A program made the translations under genes and the position numbers. This document shows, one piece after another, positions 35,859 through 48,053 of a stretch of 64,000 nt of DNA. Below the pieces are notes generated by a model. It was not told the DNA's origin, ran no database searches, and saw only the letters and a program-made list of their open reading frames with translations. Numbering within the stretch: position 1 is the first letter of the stretch; each line of letters begins with the position of its first letter. The stretch lies in assembly GCF_018324685.1 (NCBI RefSeq), contig NZ_AP023354.1, positions 3,720,001-3,784,000 of the forward strand, given 5' to 3'. The DNA is from Actinocatenispora sera. GTDB taxonomy: Bacteria > Actinomycetota > Actinomycetes > Mycobacteriales > Micromonosporaceae.

Positions 35859-36257
35859 GCGCGGACGCCGCCACGAACGTCGGCACCCAATACGCCTCTC
35901 TGTGCGTTAACGACCACAGAGGGTTTCACGTAGCGCGGTGTCCGGTTCTTGCCGTCGCCCGGCCCGCTCGCCGCGGCGGACGACCTGATCACGGCGTCGC
36001 GGCAAGACGTCCAACGAGGCCGGCGACGGGTGGACGCGTCCCCTTCCGGGTGACGACGCCGGTTTCGTACCGGCCGTCCCGGGCGCGGGGCCGCCCGCGA
36101 CCGGGCCGCGGTGGCGGGGCCGCCCCGCGACCGGGCCGCGGTGGCGGGGCCGACCCGCGACCGGGCCGCGGTGGCGGGGCCGACCCGCGACCGGGCCGCG
36201 GTGCGCGGCCGGTACCGGGGGCGGGCGGCACGTAGGGTGCGGGCATGAGGTGGCGGC
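35859..36257. other. Spacer upstream of the adenosylhomocysteinase-like gene
   Basis: About 400 bases without a supportable gene. The right part is the 30-base tandem repeat listed separately; the left part should hold the HA-protein promoter. No other motif stood out. Confidence 0.45.
36097..36203. repeat. 30-base tandem repeat (about 3.6 copies)
   Basis: Units of 30 bases beginning GCGACCGGGCCGCGG and continuing TGGCGGGGCCGMCCC, three full copies differing by one base and a partial fourth. The array ends 55 bases before the adenosylhomocysteinase-like start and includes a perfect CCGCGG in each unit. It looks like a minisatellite in a promoter region. Confidence 0.8.
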
Positions 36258-37532
36258 ATGCACGCGGGTGACACGTACGAGGTGGCCGACCTGGCGTTGG
36301 CCCCGGCCGGCGGCCGCCGGATCGCGTGGGCGGAGCGGGCGATGCCGGCGCTGCTGTCGGTGCGCGACCGGTTCGTTGCCGAGCGCCCGTTCGAGGGTCA
36401 ACGCATCGCCGCGTGCCTGCAGGTCACCGCCGAAACCGCGGTATTGCTGGGCACCCTGGTCGCCGGTGGCGCCCAGGTGCGGCTGGCCGCCTCCAACCCG
36501 CTGTCCACCCAGGACGACACCGCCGCCGCGCTGGTGGCCGACCACGGTGTCGGCGTGTACGCGCGCTCCGGCGTCGACACCGAGACCTACCGGCGGCACC
36601 TGTCCGGCGCGCTGGAGCTCGGCCCGACGCTGGTCATCGACGAGGGCGGCGACCTGGTCAACACGCTGCACACCGAGCGCACCGGGCTCGCCGCGGCGGT
36701 ACGGGCGGGGTGCGAGTCGACCGCGTCCGGCGTGCTGCGGGCCCGGCAGATGTACCGGGAGGGCGTGCTGCGGTTCCCGATGGTGGCGGTCGACGCGACC
36801 CCGACCCGGCGGCTGGTCGACAACCGGTACGGCACCGGCCAGTCCACTGTGGACGGTATCGTCCGGGCCACCAACCTGCTGCTCGCCGGCCGCACCGTGG
36901 TGGTCGCCGGCTACGGCCAGTGCGGTACCGGCATCGCCGAGCGGGCCCGCGGTCTGGGCGCCCGGGTGGTGGTCACCGAGGTCGATCCGCTGCGCGCGCT
37001 GGACGCGACACTGCAGGGCTACCAGGTGCTACCGATGGCGCAGGCGGCGCAGGTCGGCGAGGTGTTCGTGACCGCCACCGGTAACCGGGACGTGCTGCGC
37101 GCCGAGCACTTCGCGGTGATGCCGGACGGTGCGGTACTCGCCAACGCCGGCCACTTCGACGTCGAGATCGACATCCCGGCACTGACCGACCTCGCGGTCG
37201 AGCGGCGCATCGGCGAGCGCACCCACATCGACGAGTACGTGCTCGCCGACGGCCGGCGGCTGCAACTTCTCGCCGAGGGGCGGGTCGTCAACCTCACCGC
37301 CGCCGAGGGCAACCCGGCCTCGGTGATGGACCTCGCGTTCGCCGGCCAGGCGCTCACCGCGGCCTGGCTGGCCACCGGCGACCCGCTACCGATCGGCGTC
37401 CATCCGGTACCGGCCGAGCTGGACCGGCAGGTCGCCGACCTGCGGCTGGCGGCGAGCGACATCCACCTCGACACCCTCACCGACAGCCAGCGCGCCTACC
37501 TGAGCTCTTGGCGCAGCGCCGATCCCGCCTGA
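36258..37532 (+). CDS. Short-type adenosylhomocysteinase paralogue with substituted active site
   Basis: A 424-residue relative of S-adenosylhomocysteine hydrolase, closer to the short archaeal/Thermotoga form than to the canonical ahcY downstream (NPLSTQDD, DNRYGTGQSTVDGI, NAGHFDVEID). The NAD-binding loop AGYGQCGTG (217-225) is intact. Three residues normally used in catalysis or substrate binding are replaced: His to Gln55 (CLQVTAETA), Lys to Arg184 (TRRLVDN) and His to Asn352 (AEGNPASVM). NAD may bind but classic hydrolysis looks unlikely. It may have a regulatory role or altered substrate; this is inference. The ATG start follows a minisatellite. Confidence 0.82.
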   Translation: MHAGDTYEVADLALAPAGGRRIAWAERAMPALLSVRDRFVAERPFEGQRIAACLQVTAETAVLLGTLVAGGAQVRLAASNPLSTQDDTAAALVADHGVGVYARSGVDTETYRRHLSGALELGPTLVIDEGGDLVNTLHTERTGLAAAVRAGCESTASGVLRARQMYREGVLRFPMVAVDATPTRRLVDNRYGTGQSTVDGIVRATNLLLAGRTVVVAGYGQCGTGIAERARGLGARVVVTEVDPLRALDATLQGYQVLPMAQAAQVGEVFVTATGNRDVLRAEHFAVMPDGAVLANAGHFDVEIDIPALTDLAVERRIGERTHIDEYVLADGRRLQLLAEGRVVNLTAAEGNPASVMDLAFAGQALTAAWLATGDPLPIGVHPVPAELDRQVADLRLAASDIHLDTLTDSQRAYLSSWRSADPA

Positions 37533-37554
37533 TCGCGAAGGGCCGCCCTGCCCC

Positions 37555-37696
37555 GCGTCGATCAAGGGTCGGTGCGTTGATCAAGGGCTGATGGCGTTGA
37601 TCAAGCGCCGGGGGCGTTGACCAAGGGCTGGGAGCGTTGATCAAGGGCTCGGGGCGCATCCATCGCGGTCGTTGTGTCGCGATCCCTTGATCAACG
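37555..37696. repeat. GTTGATCAAGGG repeat array, left of the MFS gene
   Basis: Five head-to-tail units of about 20 bases built on GCGTTGATCAAGGGCTGG (with variants GTCGATC, CAAGCGC, GACCAAG), then a block CGGTCGTTGTGTCGCGATC ending in inverted CCCTTGATCAAC. The same words recur right of the MFS gene, in mirrored order. Confidence 0.8.
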
Positions 37697-37759
37697 GGGC
37701 GTCGCGAGACGGGGCGCTCGGGTTGGCGACGCCGAGCCGCGACGCCGAGCCGCGACGGG

Positions 37760-39121
37760 GTGGCGGCCGGTGATCGGCGCCAGCAGACTGCGCAGGTGCT
37801 CTGGCGTAATCGGAACTTCACCCGGCTGTGGGCCGGGCAGGCCGTCTCGATCATCGGCGACTTCGTCTTCGACACCACGCTGACCCTGTGGATCGGGGTG
37901 GTGCTCTTGCATGGCAGGACGTTCGCGCCGGCGGCGGTGTCCGGGCTGCTGATCGTGGTGGCCGTGGTGACGATGGTGGTCGCGCCGATCGCGGGGGTGT
38001 TCGTCGACCGCTGGGACCGCCGGCGCACCATGCTCGCCACCGACCTGATCCGCGTCGTGCTGGTCGGCGGGCTGACCGTGGTGGCGTTCCTGCCCGCGGG
38101 CATGCTGTCCAACCTCGCCCTGGTGGTCCTCGCGTACGCGGTGGTGGCATGCTCGACCGCGGCCGGCCAGTTCTTCAACCCGGCCCGGTTCGCGATGATC
38201 GGCGCGGTGGTATCGGAGGGCCCGGACCGCTCCCGCGCCGGCGGCATCGGCCAGGCGACCAACTCCATCGCCGCGATCGTCGGCCCGCCGCTCGCGGCGC
38301 CGCTGCTGTTCGCGGTCGGGGTGCGCTGGTCACTGCTGCTCAACGCCGCCTCGTTCCTGTTCTCGTTCCTCGCGGTCCGCTCCGTCCGGGTCGAGCCGGT
38401 GCCGGAGCCGCCGGGCGCCGGGCCGCGCAGCTTTCGTGCCGAGTTCCTCGCCGGCATCCGGTACGTGGCGACCAACCGGGTGTTGCGCACCGTGCTGATC
38501 GCGGTCTGCGTGGTGACCGTCGGCACCGGCGCCCTCAACGCGCTGAACGTCTTCTTCGTCACCGACAACCTGCACGCGGCGGCGCACTGGTACGGCACGA
38601 TCGGCATGGCCGAGGGGCTCGGGTCGGTGGTCGGCGCGCTGGTCGCCGCGGCGATCGCCGCGCGGCTGGGCAACGCGCGCGTCTTCGCGGTCGGCCTCGT
38701 CGTGGTCGGCCTCGGAACCATGGTCTACGCGCGGATGCCGGTACTGCTGGCCGCGCTGGTGGTGGTGTCCGTGCTGGCGATCCCGCTCGGCGCGATCAAC
38801 GCGGTGCTGAGCCCCATCGTGCTCGACGCCACACCGGCCCGGCTGCTGGGCCGGGTCATCTCGGTGCTCACCCCGGTACAGCAGGTGGCGTCGCTCGCCG
38901 GAGTCGCGGTGGCCGGCTGGCTGGCCAGTACGGTGCTGCTCGGCTTCCACGTCGACGTGGCCGGTGTGCACCTCGGCCGGCTCGACACGATCCTGTTGGC
39001 GTCCGGGGTGCTCGTCCTGATCGGCGGCCTGTACGCGGTGGTCGCGTTGCGCGGCGCCGACCGCGCCGCGGCTGCCGACGCCCCCACCCCCGCCGAGCCC
39101 ATCAGCAACCCGACACGTTGA
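37760..39121 (+). CDS. MFS efflux transporter (MFS_3/EntS-like)
   Basis: A 453-residue transporter with about twelve transmembrane helices. Family marks: FTRLWAGQAVSIIGDFVFDT (helix 1), loop FVDRWDRRRTMLATDLIR (the conserved DRxxRR loop of MFS exporters) and LDATPARLLGRVISVLTPVQ in the second half. MFS_3-type proteins export siderophores or macrolides across the inner membrane; the substrate here is unknown. The GTG start lies close to the left repeat array, and repeats enclose the gene on both sides, which suggests it could have moved as a cassette. Confidence 0.82.
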   Translation: MAAGDRRQQTAQVLWRNRNFTRLWAGQAVSIIGDFVFDTTLTLWIGVVLLHGRTFAPAAVSGLLIVVAVVTMVVAPIAGVFVDRWDRRRTMLATDLIRVVLVGGLTVVAFLPAGMLSNLALVVLAYAVVACSTAAGQFFNPARFAMIGAVVSEGPDRSRAGGIGQATNSIAAIVGPPLAAPLLFAVGVRWSLLLNAASFLFSFLAVRSVRVEPVPEPPGAGPRSFRAEFLAGIRYVATNRVLRTVLIAVCVVTVGTGALNALNVFFVTDNLHAAAHWYGTIGMAEGLGSVVGALVAAAIAARLGNARVFAVGLVVVGLGTMVYARMPVLLAALVVVSVLAIPLGAINAVLSPIVLDATPARLLGRVISVLTPVQQVASLAGVAVAGWLASTVLLGFHVDVAGVHLGRLDTILLASGVLVLIGGLYAVVALRGADRAAAADAPTPAEPISNPTR

Positions 39122-39135
39122 GCTCCGCCCAAGCT

Positions 39136-39232
39136 GCGTTGATCAAGGGATCCGTGCACGTCCTTCTCGGTCGTTGTGCCGCGATCCCTTGATCAACCAC
39201 GAAATCCCTTGATCAACTACAGAACCCCTTGA

Positions 39233-39240
<8 letters not shown>
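39136..39240. repeat. GTTGATCAAGGG repeat array, right of the MFS gene
   Basis: One forward copy GCGTTGATCAAGGGATCC, then TCGGTCGTTGTGCCGCGATC and three inverted copies of CCCTTGATCAAC separated by 6-7 bases. The right-most copy includes the merR stop codon. Forward and inverted copies can pair into a long hairpin. Confidence 0.8.
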
Positions 39241-41183
<1,943 letters not shown>

Positions 41184-41221
41184 GCCATCCGGCCGCCGGG
41201 CTTCCGGTGGTACCAGCGACA

Positions 41222-41264
41222 TCCGGCGCGGTGACCAGCACGGTCGCCGCGCCGGATCGTTTTC
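41222..41264 (+). terminator. Rho-independent terminator after ahcY
   Basis: Sixteen-base arms ATCCGGCGCGGTGACC and GGTCGCCGCGCCGGAT (one G-U pair), five-base loop, then CGTTTT. The rest of the spacer to 41,529 has no gene; a locally AT-rich patch around 41,390-41,430 probably carries the promoter of the acyltransferase gene. Confidence 0.85.
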
Positions 41265-41529
41265 CGGGCAGTGCAGCGGAATCATCCACAGTGGACTGAT
41301 CGGCCCGGCAGCATACCGGAGCCCGTCCGCGGGGACGCGGACGCCACGCCGATCCGGCACCAAAACGTACGGAACGCGCGAGGTTCTCAGATCAATAGAT
41401 CAACCTCGATATCTCCGATTGTCCTGTTATCCCATGCGATGCCGGTCACGCCACCTAACCTGAAACCGACCCGGGTATCTCACTGTCCAGTGTGGACTCT
41501 GCCCGGTGGCCGGTACGGGGGTGGCAGCG

Positions 41530-43416
41530 ATGGCGAACGCGACGCAGGTGCGTCCTGTCGAGACCACGCCGCCCGGCCCGCCTGGTCGCCGCACCGCCCG
41601 CCTGCCCGGAGTGGACGGGATTCGAGCCCTCGCGGTCACTGCGGTCCTCGTGTACCACCTGAGCGCGTCCTGGCTGCCCGGCGGCTATCTCGGCGTCGAT
41701 GTCTTCTTCGTCATCAGCGGCTACCTGATCACCCGGCTGCTGGTAGCCGAGCGTGCCGGTACCGGCCGGATCAGCCTGCGGCACTTCTGGTTGCGGCGGG
41801 CCCGGCGGATCCTGCCGCCGCTGTTCCCGATGCTGCTCGCCACCGTGGTGCTCACCGCGCTGGTGCACCGCTCGGCGCTGCACCAGCTGCGTACCGAGGT
41901 GCTCGGCGCGCTGACCTACACCAGCAACTGGGTGCAGATCGCCGAACACCATTCGTACTTCGCGAAGTTCGGCGACCCGTCGGTGCTGCAACACCTGTGG
42001 TCGCTCGCCGTGGAGGAGCAGTTCTACCTGATCTGGCCGCTGGTGGTGGTCCTGATCCTGCTGCGTGGCCGGCGCCGGCTGGCGCTCGTCGCCGGGCTCG
42101 GCGCGATCGGCTCCGCGGCCGCGATGGCCGCCCTGTTCCAGCCCGGCGGCGATCCCTCCCGGGTCTACTTCGGTACCGACACGCACGCCTCCGGGCTGCT
42201 GATCGGCGCGGTACTGGCCATCGCCTGGCCGGCTGCGAGCGCCGCACCCGGGCCCTGGCCGCGCCGCCGCCTCGCCGCGACCGCGACCGCCGCCGGGCTG
42301 GGCGCCGCCGGTATCGGCCTCGGTTTCTGGCTGCTCGGCCAGTACAGCGACGCGACCTACCGGGGCGGCATCCTCGCCGTCTCGGCGGCCACCGCGGTAC
42401 TGATCGTCGGCACCGGCCACGGCCGCACCCCGATCGGCGCGCTGCTCGCGTTGCGGCCGGTGCGCTGGCTCGGCGCCCGCTCGTACGGGCTGTACCTGTG
42501 GCACTGGCCGGTACTGGTGCTCGGCGACCGGATCTTCGCCCAGCGCACCGTGATCGTCGGCGCGATCGAGGTGTCGGTCGCCGTCCTGCTCGCCGCCGGT
42601 TCGTACCGGTTCATCGAACGGCCGGTGCTCACCCACGGGTACCGGGGTGCGCTGAGCCGGGCGTGGCGCTCGGTGCAGGGACGTACCTCCGCGCGGCGCG
42701 GTGGGCTGATCACCGCCGCCGGCGCGACCGCCGCGCTGTGCGTGTTCGCCGTCGTCACGCTGCTGCACGCGCCGGCGGCGCCGGTCAGCGGTCTGGACCG
42801 GCAGCTCGCCGCCGCGCAGCTCGCGGCCAAGCAGCCGCCCGCCGTCGAACCGACGCCGGACGCCGTGGCGCCCAGCCCGTCCGCGTCGCCGAGCCCCGCC
42901 GGGCCGCCGCCCGGCAACCAGATCAGCGCGCTCGGAGACTCGGTCATGCTCGCCGCCTCGCCCGCGCTGCGGCACCAGCTGCCCGGCATCCAGATCGACG
43001 CGAAGGTCAGCCGGGCGATGCAGAAGGGCCCGGGGATCATCTCGGGTTGGGCGCATCGCGGCGCGCTGCGGCCGGTGGTCCTGCTCGGGCTCGGCACCAA
43101 CGGCCCGTTCCCGGCCGACATGCTGGAGGGCATCATCGGCCAGCTCGGCCCGGACCGGACGTTGTACCTGGTCAACGTGTACCTGCCGACCCGCCCCTGG
43201 GGCGGCGAGGTCAACCACACGCTGACCAAGGTGGCCTCCGGGCACACCAACGTGCACCTGATCGACTGGCGCAGCGCCGCCGGGGCCCACCAGAACCTGC
43301 TCTGGCCGGACCGGATCCACCCGCGGCCCGGCGCCGGCGCCGACCTGTACGCCCGGACCGTGGTCGAGGCGATGAGCACGCCGATGCGCGCCGCGCCGCC
43401 CGGCCGCGTCCAGTGA
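41530..43416 (+). CDS. OafA-type acyltransferase with C-terminal SGNH domain
   Basis: A 628-residue membrane acyltransferase. The first ~380 residues form the acyltransferase-3 domain with about ten helices ([20 protein letters not shown], with His43 at the family position, and [36 protein letters not shown]). After one more helix and a Pro/Ser-rich linker comes an extracellular SGNH domain, with Ser near 471 in [11 protein letters not shown] and the Asp-His pair in [10 protein letters not shown]. The layout resembles OatA-like enzymes that O-acetylate surface glycans, but the glycan is unknown. ATG at 41,530 has a GGGGGTGG site. Confidence 0.87.
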   Translation: MANATQVRPVETTPPGPPGRRTARLPGVDGIRALAVTAVLVYHLSASWLPGGYLGVDVFFVISGYLITRLLVAERAGTGRISLRHFWLRRARRILPPLFPMLLATVVLTALVHRSALHQLRTEVLGALTYTSNWVQIAEHHSYFAKFGDPSVLQHLWSLAVEEQFYLIWPLVVVLILLRGRRRLALVAGLGAIGSAAAMAALFQPGGDPSRVYFGTDTHASGLLIGAVLAIAWPAASAAPGPWPRRRLAATATAAGLGAAGIGLGFWLLGQYSDATYRGGILAVSAATAVLIVGTGHGRTPIGALLALRPVRWLGARSYGLYLWHWPVLVLGDRIFAQRTVIVGAIEVSVAVLLAAGSYRFIERPVLTHGYRGALSRAWRSVQGRTSARRGGLITAAGATAALCVFAVVTLLHAPAAPVSGLDRQLAAAQLAAKQPPAVEPTPDAVAPSPSASPSPAGPPPGNQISALGDSVMLAASPALRHQLPGIQIDAKVSRAMQKGPGIISGWAHRGALRPVVLLGLGTNGPFPADMLEGIIGQLGPDRTLYLVNVYLPTRPWGGEVNHTLTKVASGHTNVHLIDWRSAAGAHQNLLWPDRIHPRPGAGADLYARTVVEAMSTPMRAAPPGRVQ

Positions 43417-43501
43417 CCGCGCCGGTCCAACGGCGCCACGAACGAGAGATTCGGCTTGATAACCGCGGTAGAGCCGTGGCCGGCGGCGCATCATCGGCCG
43501 T

Positions 43502-44125
43502 ATGGGTGCCACCCGTCACCGTCGCCCCCGGGCCCACCTCCATCCGGCCCGCTGGCTGGGCTGCAGGCTGCGCAACGGCAATCCGCTGCGGCGCGGCTCG
43601 GACCGCGCCGAGGGCATCTGCGCGCTGTTCGCCGTCCTGCTGCTCCTCGTCGCCGTACCGGTGACGATCCTGATCGGGCTGAACATCGCGGCCAGCCGCA
43701 GCTCGGCCGCCGCCCGAGAGCGGGCCGAGCGCCAGCCGGCCACCGCGGTACTGCTGGCCAACGCGCCCGACTCGATCGGCGTCGCAGCGGCCGACGGCGC
43801 CGCCGGTTCCGTTCCGGTCCGGGCCCGCTGGCACGTCGGTGACCAGGCCCGCACCGGTACCGTCTACGCGACGCCGGGGCTGCATCGCGGCGCCCAGGTA
43901 CCGATCTGGCTCGACCACCGCGGCCGGCCCGTCGCGGCGCCGCCGTCCACCACCCAGGTCACCATGTCGAGTGCCGGTACCGGGTTGGGGCTGCTGTTCG
44001 CGATCGTGGCCGGCGTGGGGGCGGCGTGGCTGGTGCTGCGCTGGCTGCTGGATCGGGCCCGATTGGCGGCGTGGGAGCGGGAGTGGCGCCGGGTCAACCC
44101 GCACGGCAACCACTGGGTGCGGTGA
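43502..44125 (+). CDS. Rv1733c-like two-helix membrane protein
   Basis: A 207-residue membrane protein with helix pairs near residues 38-60 ([20 protein letters not shown]) and 155-180 ([20 protein letters not shown]) enclosing a ~95-residue extracellular region. This topology and sequence pattern resemble the Rv1733c family of mycobacteria and other actinomycetes. The function is unknown. The C-terminal [10 protein letters not shown] tail is typical of the family. It is the only gene between the acyltransferase and the UvrA-like gene. Confidence 0.72.
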   Translation: MGATRHRRPRAHLHPARWLGCRLRNGNPLRRGSDRAEGICALFAVLLLLVAVPVTILIGLNIAASRSSAAARERAERQPATAVLLANAPDSIGVAAADGAAGSVPVRARWHVGDQARTGTVYATPGLHRGAQVPIWLDHRGRPVAAPPSTTQVTMSSAGTGLGLLFAIVAGVGAAWLVLRWLLDRARLAAWEREWRRVNPHGNHWVR

Positions 44126-44187
44126 TCGTTGCCGGGTCAGCCTGGGCGCGCGTGGTGCCGGGCTGGTGTTGCTGGCCGGGCTGCCGG

Positions 44188-46674
44188 TCAGTGGAGGTGG
44201 GGGCGTAGGTAGGGGGCGGTCGGGCTGGTGGCGTTGGTGGTGAGCTGTTCGGGGGTGCCGGTGGCGACGACGTGGCCGCCCCGGTGGCCGCCGGCCGGGC
44301 CGAGGTCGATCACCCAGTCGGCGCCGGCGATCGTGGCGAGGTCCTGCTCGACCACGACCACCGTGTTGCCGGCATCGACCAGCTCGTGCAGCTGGGCGTC
44401 GAGCAGTTCGATGTCGGCCGGGTGCAGCCCGGTGGTCGGCTCGTCGAGCAGGTAGATCGTGTGCCCGCGGGCCGGTCGCTGCAGCTCGGTGGCGAGCTTG
44501 ATCCGTTGCGCCTCACCGCCGGACAGCTCGGTCGCGGGCTGGCCCAACCGCAGGTAACCCAGTCCGACCCGGCGCAGCGCGCGCAGGCTGCGCAACGCCA
44601 CCGGCAGGTCGGCGAAGAACTCGGTGGCCGCGTCGACGGACAGGTCGAGTACCGCGGCGATGTTCCGGCCATGGTAGGTGATCTCCAGCGTCTCCGGGGT
44701 GTAGCGGGCGCCGTGGCAGGTCGGGCACGGCGCGTACGTGCCGGGCAGGAACAGCAGCTCCACCGCCACATACCCGTCGCCCTGGCAGGTCTCGCACCGG
44801 CCGCCGGGCACGTTGAAGGAGAACCGGCCCGCGGCGTACCCGAGCTCGCGCGCCTGCGGGGTGTCCGCGAACGCCTTGCGTACCACGTCGAACAGGCCGG
44901 TGTAGGTGGCGAGGTTGGACCGCGGGGTGCGGCCGATCGGCTTCTGGTCGACCTGCACCAACCGGCCGACCGGCTCGAGCCCGTCGGCGTCGGGCAGGTC
45001 GTCCGCCGGTTCGTCGCCGAGCTTGGCCCGTACCACCTCGGCGAGGACCTGCAGCAGCGTCGACTTGCCGGCACCGGAGAGCCCGGTGATCGCGGTGAAC
45101 ACGCCCAGCGGCAGGGAGACGGTCAGGTCTGCCAGATTGTGCCGGCGTACCCCGGTGAGCGTCAGCCAGGACGACGGGTCGCGGCGCGTGGTGCGGCGCT
45201 CGCCGGCCCCGTCGAACAGGTACCGCCGGGTGACCGACCCGGCCGCGCCGGCGAGCCCGGAAACGGGCCCGGAGTAAAGGATCCGGCCGCCGTACTCGCC
45301 GGGGCCGGGGCCGACGTCCACCACCCAGTCGGCGCGGCGCACCACGTCGAGGTCGTGCTCGACGACGAACAGCGAGTTGCCGGCGGCGCGCAGCTCGTCC
45401 AGCACCGCGAGCAGCGCCTCGGTGTCCGCGGGGTGCAGGCCCGCCGACGGCTCGTCCAGCACGTACACCACACCGAACAGCCCGGATCGCAGCTGGGTGG
45501 CCAGGCGCAGCCGCTGCAACTCACCGGCGGACAGCGTCGGGGTGGCCCGATCCATGCTCAGGTAACCGATCCCCATCTTCGACAGCACGTCGACGCGGGC
45601 CACCAGGTCGGCCGCGATCGGCTGGGCCGGGTGGTCCGGCGAACCGTGTTCCGCGGTGAGGCGCAACAGTTCCGCCAGCTCCGACAGCGGCTCGCCGGTC
45701 AGCTGCGCGATGGTACGGCCGGCGTACGTGACGGCGAGCGCCTCGGGCTTGAGCCGGGCGCCGTGGCAGGTCGGGCAGGGCCCGGACACCAGGAAACGCT
45801 CCATCCGGCGCCGCATCGTGGCCGACTTGGAGTCCGCGAACGTGTGCAGCACGTAGCGTTTCGCGCTCTGGTACTTGCCCTGGTACGGCCGCTGGATCCG
45901 GCCCGCCTCGCGCTCCGGATGCACGGTGACGACGGGTTGGTCGTCGGTGAACAGGATCCAGTCGCGGTCGGCCTGATCCAGCTCGCGCCACGGCTTGTCG
46001 ATGTCGTAGCCGAGGGTGGCGACGATGTCGCGCAGGTTCTTGCCCAGCCAGGCGCCGGGCCAGGCGGCGATCGCGTGCTCCCGGATCGACAGCGACGGAT
46101 CCGGTACCAGCGAGGCCTCGGTGACCTCGTGCACCGTACCCAGTCCGTGGCAGCGGGGGCAGGCGCCGACCGCGGTGTTGGGCGAGAACGAGTCGGAGTC
46201 CATGAACGCGATCCCGGGCGGGTAGTCGCCGGCCCGGGAGAACAGCATCCGCAACAGGTTGGACAGCGTGGTCAGGGTGCCGACCGAGGACCGGGACGAG
46301 CCGGCCGCCCGGCGCTGCTCCAGCGCCACCGCCGGCGGCAGCCCGGTGATCTCGTCGACGTGCGGCACACCCGCCTGCTGGATCAGCCGCCGCGCGTACG
46401 GCGCGACCGACTCCAGGTAGCGCCGTTGCGCCTCACCGTAGATGGTGCCGAACGCCAGCGACGACTTGCCGGAACCGGACACCCCGGTGAACACCGCCAG
46501 CACGTCCCGCGGTACCGCGACGTCGACGTGCGCCAGGTTGTGCTCGTGGGCGTCGAAGACCCGGACGAACCCGTCGGCCGGAGCGGACACCGCGCTGGCG
46601 GCGGTCCCCTCGTACCGGCCGGGCGCCGCGTTCGGGCTGGTCACCCCGGTGGGATCGGGCTGTGCGTTCGGCAT
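44188..46674 (-). CDS. UvrA-like ABC ATPase
   Basis: An 828-residue UvrA homologue, shorter than the ~950-residue UvrA of nucleotide excision repair. Both ATPase halves are intact: Walker [10 protein letters not shown] (64-72) and GLSGAGKST, signatures [12 protein letters not shown] and [12 protein letters not shown], and zinc-finger CxxC sets ([20 protein letters not shown]). The UvrB-binding region is reduced, as in class II/III UvrA2 proteins linked to antibiotic resistance or damage tolerance. No uvrB or uvrC lies nearby. ATG at 46,674 fits the family start. Confidence 0.88.
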   Translation of the reverse strand: MPNAQPDPTGVTSPNAAPGRYEGTAASAVSAPADGFVRVFDAHEHNLAHVDVAVPRDVLAVFTGVSGSGKSSLAFGTIYGEAQRRYLESVAPYARRLIQQAGVPHVDEITGLPPAVALEQRRAAGSSRSSVGTLTTLSNLLRMLFSRAGDYPPGIAFMDSDSFSPNTAVGACPRCHGLGTVHEVTEASLVPDPSLSIREHAIAAWPGAWLGKNLRDIVATLGYDIDKPWRELDQADRDWILFTDDQPVVTVHPEREAGRIQRPYQGKYQSAKRYVLHTFADSKSATMRRRMERFLVSGPCPTCHGARLKPEALAVTYAGRTIAQLTGEPLSELAELLRLTAEHGSPDHPAQPIAADLVARVDVLSKMGIGYLSMDRATPTLSAGELQRLRLATQLRSGLFGVVYVLDEPSAGLHPADTEALLAVLDELRAAGNSLFVVEHDLDVVRRADWVVDVGPGPGEYGGRILYSGPVSGLAGAAGSVTRRYLFDGAGERRTTRRDPSSWLTLTGVRRHNLADLTVSLPLGVFTAITGLSGAGKSTLLQVLAEVVRAKLGDEPADDLPDADGLEPVGRLVQVDQKPIGRTPRSNLATYTGLFDVVRKAFADTPQARELGYAAGRFSFNVPGGRCETCQGDGYVAVELLFLPGTYAPCPTCHGARYTPETLEITYHGRNIAAVLDLSVDAATEFFADLPVALRSLRALRRVGLGYLRLGQPATELSGGEAQRIKLATELQRPARGHTIYLLDEPTTGLHPADIELLDAQLHELVDAGNTVVVVEQDLATIAGADWVIDLGPAGGHRGGHVVATGTPEQLTTNATSPTAPYLRPHLH

Positions 46675-46759
46675 GGACCCAGCATGACCGACGCGTCCGG
46701 GGCGGTACCGGCAGTCCACCGCACCGGCGCCCCGGGGCCGGGGTACCGGTGCCGGGTGC

Positions 46760-46906
46760 TCAGTCCTCTTCGGGCGCGGCGTGGTCCGGGACCCCCGGGT
46801 GCGGGTCGCGGCTGAGGTCGATCCGCGGGTCGCGCGGCGCGCCGTCGGGGGCCGCGTGCCGGCCGGTGGAGCGCTCGCTCGCGTTCTCGTCCTGCTCGGA
46901 AGTCAT
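46760..46906 (-). CDS. Small hydrophilic protein, 48 residues
   Basis: A short acidic, probably disordered protein (MTSEQDENASERSTGRHAAP, rich in Asp, Pro, Arg). It has a strong GGGGAGG site six bases before the ATG and good GC-biased third positions, which support translation. No family is recognised. It lies between the UvrA-like gene and the divergent DyP gene. Confidence 0.5.
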   Translation of the reverse strand: MTSEQDENASERSTGRHAAPDGAPRDPRIDLSRDPHPGVPDHAAPEED

Positions 46907-47071
46907 TCGAATCCTCCCCGTGTCCAGCTCATCGCGCTGAACGTCCGAATCCCTGAGTCGGTACGCGTATCGGACAGCAAGGTACACGAGCCGGGGTGCG
47001 GGCCAGATCACCGACACGGAATCGGCGGTTTACCTACCGGTAGCTACCCCGATCGTGCGATCCTGCCGGAC

Positions 47072-48049
47072 ATGACGCAGCCGCAGCCGGTACTCGATCC
47101 ACTGTCGCCGGCGGCGCTGTTCCTGGTGCTGTCGGTACGGCCGGGGTCCGAGGCGGCGGTACGCGACGTGCTCGCCGACGTGTCCGGCCTGGTGCGTTCG
47201 GTCGGTTTCCGGTCCGCGCACGGCGAGCTGAGCTGCGTGGTCGGGGTCGGCTCGGCGATCTGGGACCGGCTGTTCGGCTCCCCGCGACCGGCGAAGCTGC
47301 ACCCGTTCCGGCCGCTGCGCGGGCCCCGGCACCACGCCCCGGCCACCCCGGGTGACCTGCTGCTGCACATCCGCGCCGGCCGCTACGACCTGTGCTACGA
47401 GCTGGGTGTGCTGATCCTCGACCGGCTCGCCGGCCTGGTCGTGGTCGAGGACGAGACGATGGGCTTCCGTTACTTCGAGCAGCGCGACCTGCTCGGCTTC
47501 GTCGACGGCACGGAGAACCCGACCGGGATCGGTGCCGCCCGCGCCGTGCTGATCGGCGACGAGGACCCGGACTTCGCCGGCGGCAGCTACCTGATCGTGC
47601 AGAAGTACCTGCACGACATGAGCGCGTGGACCGCACTGTCCACAGAGGACCAGGAGCGGGTGATCGGCCGGACCAAGCTCGCCGACGTCGAGCTGCCCGA
47701 CGACGTGCAGCCGAGCAACTCGCACGTGGCGCTCAACACGATCGTCGACGCGGACGGCACCGAGCACCAGATCGTCCGGTCCAACATGCCGTTCGGCTCC
47801 CCGTCCCGAGGCGAGTCCGGTACCTACTTCGTCGGGTACGCGGCGGATCCCGGGGTCACCGAGCTGATGCTGCGGCGGATGTTCCTCGGCGACCCGCCCG
47901 GCAACTACGACCGGATCCTCGACTTCTCCACCGCGGTCACCGGCAGCCTGTTCTACATCCCGACCGTCGACTTCCTGGACGATCCGCCGGAACCGACCGG
48001 CGGCCTGCCGGACGGATCGCTGGCGATCGGCGACATGCGAGGGGAATGA
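47072..48049 (+). CDS. DyP-type heme peroxidase, encapsulin cargo
   Basis: A 325-residue dye-decolorising peroxidase. Distal Asp145 in GFVDGTENPTG, proximal heme His218 in NSHVALN and Arg236 in IVRSNMPF match the family. The protein oxidises large substrates with hydrogen peroxide. Its C-terminus DGSLAIGDMRGE is an encapsulin cargo-loading peptide, and the encapsulin gene follows five bases later, so the enzyme is most likely packed in the nanocompartment. No signal peptide is visible. An ATG at 47,072 is chosen for family fit; its ribosome site is weak. Confidence 0.92.
   Translation: MTQPQPVLDPLSPAALFLVLSVRPGSEAAVRDVLADVSGLVRSVGFRSAHGELSCVVGVGSAIWDRLFGSPRPAKLHPFRPLRGPRHHAPATPGDLLLHIRAGRYDLCYELGVLILDRLAGLVVVEDETMGFRYFEQRDLLGFVDGTENPTGIGAARAVLIGDEDPDFAGGSYLIVQKYLHDMSAWTALSTEDQERVIGRTKLADVELPDDVQPSNSHVALNTIVDADGTEHQIVRSNMPFGSPSRGESGTYFVGYAADPGVTELMLRRMFLGDPPGNYDRILDFSTAVTGSLFYIPTVDFLDDPPEPTGGLPDGSLAIGDMRGE
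48011..48046 (+). other. Encapsulin cargo-loading peptide of DyP
   Basis: Encodes DGSLAIGDMRGE. It matches the short hydrophobic GSLxIG-type tail by which cargo proteins dock inside family 1 encapsulins. It follows a Pro/Gly-rich linker (EPTGGLP), also usual. Confidence 0.8.
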
Positions 48050-48053
48050 GCGA

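Noticed and set aside
35732-36235. Gly/Pro/Arg-repeat protein on the plus strand (GRGGGADPRP repeats)
   Set aside because: It is a reading of the 30-base minisatellite with no ribosome site and no family; the repeat reads open in several frames.
37555-37696. CRISPR-like repeat array
   Set aside because: Repeats are 12-20 bases and directly adjacent, so there are no unique spacers; they fit repetitive extragenic elements better.
44188-46674. Canonical uvrA of excision repair
   Set aside because: The protein is about 120 residues shorter, the UvrB-binding region is reduced and no lexA/uvrB context is present, so it fits a UvrA2-type paralogue.
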